From an uncultured Bacteroidota bacterium (GTDB lineage Bacteria > Bacteroidota > Bacteroidia > JADZBD01): 15,130 bases of DNA. The notes below the pieces were generated by a model. That model searched no databases, was not told the DNA's origin, and saw nothing but the letters and a program-made list of their open reading frames with translations. Positions 14,935 through 15,130 of this stretch are shown in pieces (positions within the stretch are counted from its first letter, which is position 1; every line of letters begins with the position of its first letter). Both the position numbers and the translations under genes were made by a program. The stretch covers positions 1 to 15,130 of the forward strand of contig CALEYQ010000015.1 in the NCBI GenBank assembly GCA_937924855.1, in the 5' to 3' direction.

Positions 14935-14995
14935 ATTCTTCTCCGCCACGACACACTCACACTCACCCGCTCTCATTCTCATTCTCGCTCTGTCT

Positions 14996-15130
14996 TCAAC
15001 GCACCAGCGTCACATTCCCTTTCTGCGAAATCTCCGTACCATCGAGGAGTGAGAAGCGAACAAAAAAACAATCAGATAAAATCCTGGAAGAGGATCATTC
15101 AATCTTCAAAACTTTGGAAAACCAGGATTG
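14996..15130 (-). pseudogene. Possible degenerate C-terminal end of a T9SS-sorted protein (partial, runs off the right edge)
   Basis: The minus-strand frame ending at TGA 14996-14998 reads FFVRFSLLDGTEISQKGNVT then LVR. It aligns well with the end of the type-B domain at 11848 (GVYVWLLTFKGASGEYFERN then GTVTLIGK). The same frame is broken by TGA at 15095-15097, beyond which it reads KVLKIE to the edge. A different frame over 15070-15093 reads DPLPGFYLI, also typical of T9SS sorting tails. One extra T in the seven-T run (A's at 15062-15068 on the plus strand) would join that frame to the VRFSLLDGTEIS end. Either way the end is disrupted by an indel or nonsense change, real or from sequencing. 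Too little is visible to name the protein. Confidence 0.4.

Larger units (their letters stand above)
14632..14995. other. Non-coding interval with hairpin repeats and a pyrimidine-rich tract
   Basis: Roughly 360 bases without a credible gene. The left part (14632-14740) is AT-rich and should hold the glycosyltransferase promoter, but I see no good TAnnTTTG box. The centre (14780-14934) is GC-rich with repeated GTCGAAG, GGTCryTGAGC and hairpin elements. The right part (14950-14995) is a low-complexity CACTCA / CTCATT pyrimidine-rich tract. A minus-strand open frame spans 14725-14982, but its translation (RFDSAQRPRFDG and the like) is just the repeat units read as protein. Confidence 0.7.

Noticed and set aside
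14725..14982. An 85-residue minus-strand open frame
   Set aside because: Its translation is the GTCGAAG/GAGCG repeat units read as protein (RFDSAQRPRFDG). Such frames are common artefacts over these repeats, and no domain or promoter supports a gene.

Overview
The window reads as chromosomal DNA from a member of the Bacteroidota, probably a Flavobacteriales-like lineage. Supporting signs are a secreted protein ending in a type IX secretion (T9SS) type-B sorting domain, a BatA/von Willebrand-type membrane protein, an NhaD antiporter, promoter boxes close to the Bacteroidota TAnnTTTG element lying almost on the start codons, no strong Shine-Dalgarno sequences, and an intergenic cluster of GTCGAAG/GAGCG hairpins. 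The order-level assignment is inference.

Positions 1-8882 are a minus-strand block, listed here in transcription order. A BatA/VWA membrane protein comes first, then a dihydroorotase homologue that has lost every metal ligand, then the NhaD Na+/H+ antiporter (gaps of 16 and 20 bases). After an 89-base gap comes a second tight group: a GNAT-nitrilase fusion enzyme, an SLC13-type anion permease with two TrkA-C domains, and an MscS-type channel cut by the left window edge (gaps of 5 and 14 bases). The second group combines a small-molecule amidase or acyltransferase with ion transport and osmotic release.

Positions 8883-13004 are plus-strand: an EI24/CysZ-like membrane protein divergent from the BatA gene, a roughly 670-residue secreted fibronectin-III-like protein with a T9SS type-B C-terminal domain, and a saccharopine dehydrogenase-family oxidoreductase. 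Starts for the BatA, EI24 and T9SS genes are revised from the longest open frames, because promoter-like boxes sit inside or just before the extra codons.

Positions 13075-14631 hold an ArnT/PMT-like membrane glycosyltransferase (minus strand) broken by one in-frame TGA. Positions 14632-15130 are mostly non-coding: two hairpins in opposite orientations with an identical 12-base loop and covarying stems, a pyrimidine-rich tract, and at the right edge what looks like the decayed C-terminal end of another T9SS-sorted protein. No rRNA, tRNA, CRISPR array, transposase or convincing intrinsic terminator was seen. There is no obvious defence system or new multi-gene machine. The most unusual items are the ligand-less dihydroorotase, the interrupted glycosyltransferase and the covarying hairpin pair.
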